DNA from: Exilibacterium sp.
GTDB taxonomy: Bacteria; Pseudomonadota; Gammaproteobacteria; Pseudomonadales; Cellvibrionaceae
Length of the DNA stretch: 45,300 bases
Reading direction: 5' to 3'
NCBI GenBank assembly: GCA_028280195.1
Contig: JANQMH010000091.1
Span: 1 to 45,300, forward strand
Position 1 is the first letter of the stretch. Each line of letters opens with the position of its first letter. A model generated the notes under the pieces. The model was not told the DNA's origin. It did not search any database and saw nothing but the letters and a program-made list of their open reading frames with translations. This document shows, piece by piece, positions 42,450 to 45,300 of the stretch. The translations under genes were made by a program, and so were the position numbers.

Positions 42450-43922
42450 CTATGAGAATTCCCCGCCCTGCCGGCGGCGCAGATGCAGAAACTCCGCACG
42501 GGTCTTGGGCCCGTAAGTGGTAAAGCTCGGATCGGGTTGCTCGAGATAATCGCGTTTCCTGGTGGAGACTTTGTCGGCGCCGGCCCGCAGCAGCACCTCC
42601 TTGGCCGATACGCCGTAGGGCTTGGTGGCATTGAGGCCGAAGATCTTCGCTTTCAGTTCACGCGAAAGCGCCGGGTAAGCGTAGCGCTGCTGAAATTCGG
42701 CGGATATCTGAAAGGCGCGAAATGCCTGAATCTGGTCTTGGGGCGAGCCGTACCAGATCGAATCCGTACCCCACAGTACGTTGTTTTCACCGCAGTACCT
42801 GATCAGTTTACCGAGCAAATGTGCAGCCTGATCGGGATCTCTCATCAGGAAGCGCCAGGTGGAGCCCAGTTCGGCATAGACATTGGCATTGCGCGGCACC
42901 TTGTTGTCGATCAGCGACTGGCACAGGACATCGATGCCGGCCGACTTGCCGCGTCCCGGTGTAAAAGCCTCCTCTTTGACATTAACGTCGTAACCGGCGT
43001 GGTAAATAATGAAATTGATATCCGGGTGGCGCCTGGCGGCGGCGCCGATATCGCTGCAGAGGCTGTGCTGGTAGGACTTCGGGCCGAAAGACAGGCCTTT
43101 GTGGATGGCGATATTGCGCACCCCCAGCGCCCGGGCCCGGGCAATCAGCGCTTCGCCGGCGTCGTCGGTCATAAAGAAGCCCTGCCCGTCCGGCCCCCAC
43201 TGGGTATAAGTCTTCCAGGCGGCAATGGGGAAGGCCGAGGCCAGCCGTTCCATATCCTCCAGGTCGCCGGGCTGATTGGGGTTGACTCTGCCGTGCAGCA
43301 TCAGCCGGTGATCGCCCTCCATGGCATCGATGATACGGCGGGTCTGGTCGGCCTCCTCAATGGTCAGCGGCTCGGCATCGCGGCTGCTGGGGACGAAGGA
43401 CAGCACCATCATATCGGTGTCTGAATCGAGAAAAACATCCTTGATAAACTCGTCGGCCCGCAGGCACTGCAGGTAGTCGAGGCTGTCCTTCGGCGCATCG
43501 ACAATACAGGGGTTATTGAACTGCAGCGGGCGCCGCCCCGGGGGCAGTTTGCGCACCCAGTCGCCCTCGGGATTGACGTAGTGGCCCTGAATATCGAAGA
43601 TAAACTCTTTGCCGCCCAGTGTTTCGGCGGCCGCCGCCTCTTCCAGCGCCGCTTCCCGGGGCAGCTCGAAGCTGCCGCCGGTCTTGCCCGCCAGCGCATT
43701 CATATGGTTGAAGGCCAATAGGGTGGATGCCGCCCCCGCCAGCGAGATCATAAAGGCGCGCCGGCTGGTGCCGGTGCGGCGGGCGTTCTCTCCGGCCCAC
43801 TGCTGTGCGAGTTCATTGGCGGCGAGACTGTGCGATTCCAGAGGTTTCGGTTCAAACTCGCCGTTGGAGGTCGTATCGATGCGAACGGGCAGTAGCTGGC
43901 CTTCGGGGTCACGCTGGTTCAT
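42450..43922 (-). CDS. Tat-exported amidohydrolase (amidohydrolase-2 / ACMSD-like family)
   Basis: The protein has 490 residues. The Tat motif SRRAFMIS (RR at 54-55) sits after an unusually long n-region, then a hydrophobic stretch to about residue 78. The TIM-barrel enzyme shows IFDIQGHYVNP with a metal-binding His, IAIHKGLSFG, FIIYHAGYDV and WGTDSIWYG (terminal Asp), typical of amidohydrolase-2 decarboxylases and lactonases. The exact substrate is unknown; export means a periplasmic one. It lies upstream of the TetR gene in the same direction. Confidence 0.87.
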   Translation of the reverse strand: MNQRDPEGQLLPVRIDTTSNGEFEPKPLESHSLAANELAQQWAGENARRTGTSRRAFMISLAGAASTLLAFNHMNALAGKTGGSFELPREAALEEAAAAETLGGKEFIFDIQGHYVNPEGDWVRKLPPGRRPLQFNNPCIVDAPKDSLDYLQCLRADEFIKDVFLDSDTDMMVLSFVPSSRDAEPLTIEEADQTRRIIDAMEGDHRLMLHGRVNPNQPGDLEDMERLASAFPIAAWKTYTQWGPDGQGFFMTDDAGEALIARARALGVRNIAIHKGLSFGPKSYQHSLCSDIGAAARRHPDINFIIYHAGYDVNVKEEAFTPGRGKSAGIDVLCQSLIDNKVPRNANVYAELGSTWRFLMRDPDQAAHLLGKLIRYCGENNVLWGTDSIWYGSPQDQIQAFRAFQISAEFQQRYAYPALSRELKAKIFGLNATKPYGVSAKEVLLRAGADKVSTRKRDYLEQPDPSFTTYGPKTRAEFLHLRRRQGGEFS

Positions 43923-44252
43923 GGTATGGATCCTTTGCAGTTATGGCAGGCAAATAAGCATGCAACGAAGCGATCAAAATGCCCGCCAATGGGTATGTAC
44001 CGGGGTCTGTTAACTGTCCCTACCCTATAAGGTCCAGCCGTTCATATCCATGCGAAATAACGCTCGATTTGCTGCCGGCACTTCAGAAAAACCGATTTGA
44101 TGGCAGTCGGGCTACTGATCCGGCCACTGCCGGCATTTTTGGGCTGGTGGGAGTGCCACATGGCAGGCTATCGCAGGTTAAGCCCCGGCTTTGATAGCAA
44201 AAATCCCCGCTGACGGCGCTGCCTCAGCAATCCATTGTCAACGGCGCAGACC
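43923..44252. other. Intergenic region, no gene seen
   Basis: About 330 bp between two leftward genes. Apart from the terminator-like hairpin at 44199-44228 and the presumed promoter of the amidohydrolase, nothing stands out. Confidence 0.4.
44199..44228 (-). terminator. Likely terminator of the DUF6491 gene
   Basis: On the minus strand, GCTGAGGC and GCCGTCAGC pair around a 3-nt loop with one bulged base (44228-44209), followed by GGGGATTTTT. The T run is offset by five bases, so termination may be partial. Confidence 0.45.
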
Positions 44253-44669
44253 CTATTTCCCGGCCTTTATCAGTTCTTTTAGCACGCTAATTTCCTGTGT
44301 ACTCACCGGTGCAAACCGGCCGAGGCCACAGGAAGGCCCCGGCTGAAAACCACCGCCAATATTGTCCAGAACCGTAATGATATCGAGATCACAGAGCACA
44401 CTGAGGGAGGTTCGATACATGATGGTTTTGCGTCTGTTCAGTCCGCTGCATTTATGGGGCAGGGTGTTCAAGTATTGTTGTCTGCCTGTCATATAAAAGA
44501 CGATATGCTTTTCATCGATCACCTCCGTACTGCGGATTCGTGTCAGGCTGATGCACCTTACCGCTTCCGTGTCTGCCACTTCATACCCGTCAAACGCCTT
44601 CTCCGCTACCACCGGGAGCGCCGCCACCAAACTCAGCATTACTGCCGGAAGCAGTGTTGTAACGTTCAT
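44253..44669 (-). CDS. DUF6491 family small exported protein
   Basis: The 138-residue protein has a signal peptide ending near PVVA. Features of DUF6491 are CISLTRIRSTEVIDEKHIVF, YLNTLPHKCSGL, IMYRTSLSVLCDLDIITVLD and CGLGRFAPVS, with conserved cysteines. The function of the family is not known; it is common in Gammaproteobacteria and Xanthomonadales. The ATG at 44669 has GAGGTG 6 nt upstream; a longer frame to 44741 lacks a signal peptide and is not preferred. Confidence 0.85.
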   Translation of the reverse strand: MNVTTLLPAVMLSLVAALPVVAEKAFDGYEVADTEAVRCISLTRIRSTEVIDEKHIVFYMTGRQQYLNTLPHKCSGLNRRKTIMYRTSLSVLCDLDIITVLDNIGGGFQPGPSCGLGRFAPVSTQEISVLKELIKAGK

Positions 44670-45300
44670 CGTTTGCACCTCGTCATGCAAGCTCGATTTT
44701 CCTCTTCCTGGATAGTGTAGTGATTTTTTGCAGCGACTCATTGATCCCGGGCAAGTTATCGCTGCAAATGGCTAAAGTATCGTAACTTAACAAGTACGGC
44801 ATTCAGCTGATCGTAGCAGCAGTGTCATCGGGATATTTAGTCAACCAGCAATCACAAACCGCTGAAACCCGCGGCCGTCAACGCCACTTCCCTGATGGGG
44901 TGGTTGAGCCAGCGCCGGTTTCGCTTTGCCGCAGCGGTACCTGCCGCGATTTGCCCGAGCCTGCCGGTTCGCTATCGGCGGCAGCCCGGATAACCGCGGT
45001 ACTGGCGTTGAAGAAGCGGTATTCGAGACCGGTTCTCGCCAGCAGCAGGGCCAGCGCCGCCGCCGGATCGGCAATGCCGTATACACCGTTGCCGAGCGGA
45101 CGTTGGCTTTGCACGCTTACGTTGTTTCCCGATGTATTCTTCGTGGCTTATTTTCACAGGATGCTTAACATCGCCATAAACGGCGAGCGACTAGCGAGTC
45201 CGGCACGGCTTGCCGCGCGTATTTGATGGCTTAGTTATGGCTCTCCACATACAAGGCTTTTACAACCCTAATCTAATTCTTAAAAACAATGTTTCCTTCC
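44670..45300. other. Window end without an intact gene
   Basis: Apart from the possible STN-domain relic listed separately, no frame here has a start, ribosome site and recognisable product. Sequence beyond the window may change this. Confidence 0.4.
44878..45144 (-). pseudogene. Possible relic of an STN (secretin/TonB N-terminal) domain
   Basis: On the minus strand a frame runs from about 45144 to 44878. Its middle, VYGIADPAAALALLLARTGL followed by EYRFFNASTAVIR, resembles the second half of an STN domain (V.G.y....AL..LL.GTGL.Y). There is no ATG, the first half of the domain is absent, and the text after it has no plug domain. It is probably the decayed 5' end of a FecA-type receptor gene. 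Short match, so low confidence. Confidence 0.35.

Overview
The window looks like part of the chromosome of an aerobic, probably marine, gammaproteobacterium that uses plant or algal polysaccharides. The Cellvibrionales type of cell is my guess. The signs are two large TonB-dependent receptors, a TRAP transporter with uronate catabolism genes, a GH28 pectinase, several Tat-exported enzymes, a DUF6491 protein and a fairly high GC content. I see no rRNA, tRNA, CRISPR array, transposase or integrase.

Layout. 1-4171: the 5' part of a TonB receptor gene, diverging from a GntR regulator and a DUF819 membrane protein. 4349-5785: an OmpA/DUF4398 envelope protein. 5848-13000: a four-gene minus-strand operon encoding a coiled-coil protein, a MotA-like channel subunit, a MotB-like subunit and a 1437-residue superfamily 1 helicase. 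No flagellar genes are present, and the set resembles a Zorya-type anti-phage module with unusual parts. 14217-26929: hexuronate use. It contains a GH28 enzyme, a seven-gene operon (GntR, uxaC, uxuB, uxaA, dctP, dctQ, dctM), a divergent manD and a Tat-exported enolase-superfamily enzyme. 27118-30171: a second TonB receptor. 30927-34467: an isoaspartyl peptidase, a TPR lipoprotein and a VWA-domain protein. 34649-41300: soxB-soxD-soxA-soxG plus a sodium:neurotransmitter-symporter-family transporter, closed by a clear terminator. 41647-44669: a TetR regulator, a Tat-exported amidohydrolase and a DUF6491 protein. The last 600 bases hold at most a decayed STN-domain fragment.

Uronate logic. A GH28 enzyme and TonB receptor can supply oligomers or monomers, DctPQM imports uronate, UxaC isomerises it, UxuB reduces fructuronate to mannonate, and ManD (mannonate) and UxaA (altronate) both lead to 2-keto-3-deoxygluconate. 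The KDG kinase, KDPG aldolase and a dedicated tagaturonate reductase are not in the window. A palindrome close to the known ExuR/UxuR box lies just downstream of a promoter for the GH28 gene.

Two things stand out. One is the MotAB-helicase operon. The other is a recurring pattern of short tandem duplications (units of 11-24 bp, 2-7 copies) concentrated at or just before the 5' ends of genes. They have any length when non-coding and are multiples of three when inside a reading frame. The most extreme is a 24-bp unit repeated seven times that encodes a Cys-bearing octapeptide array ahead of a Tat motif.
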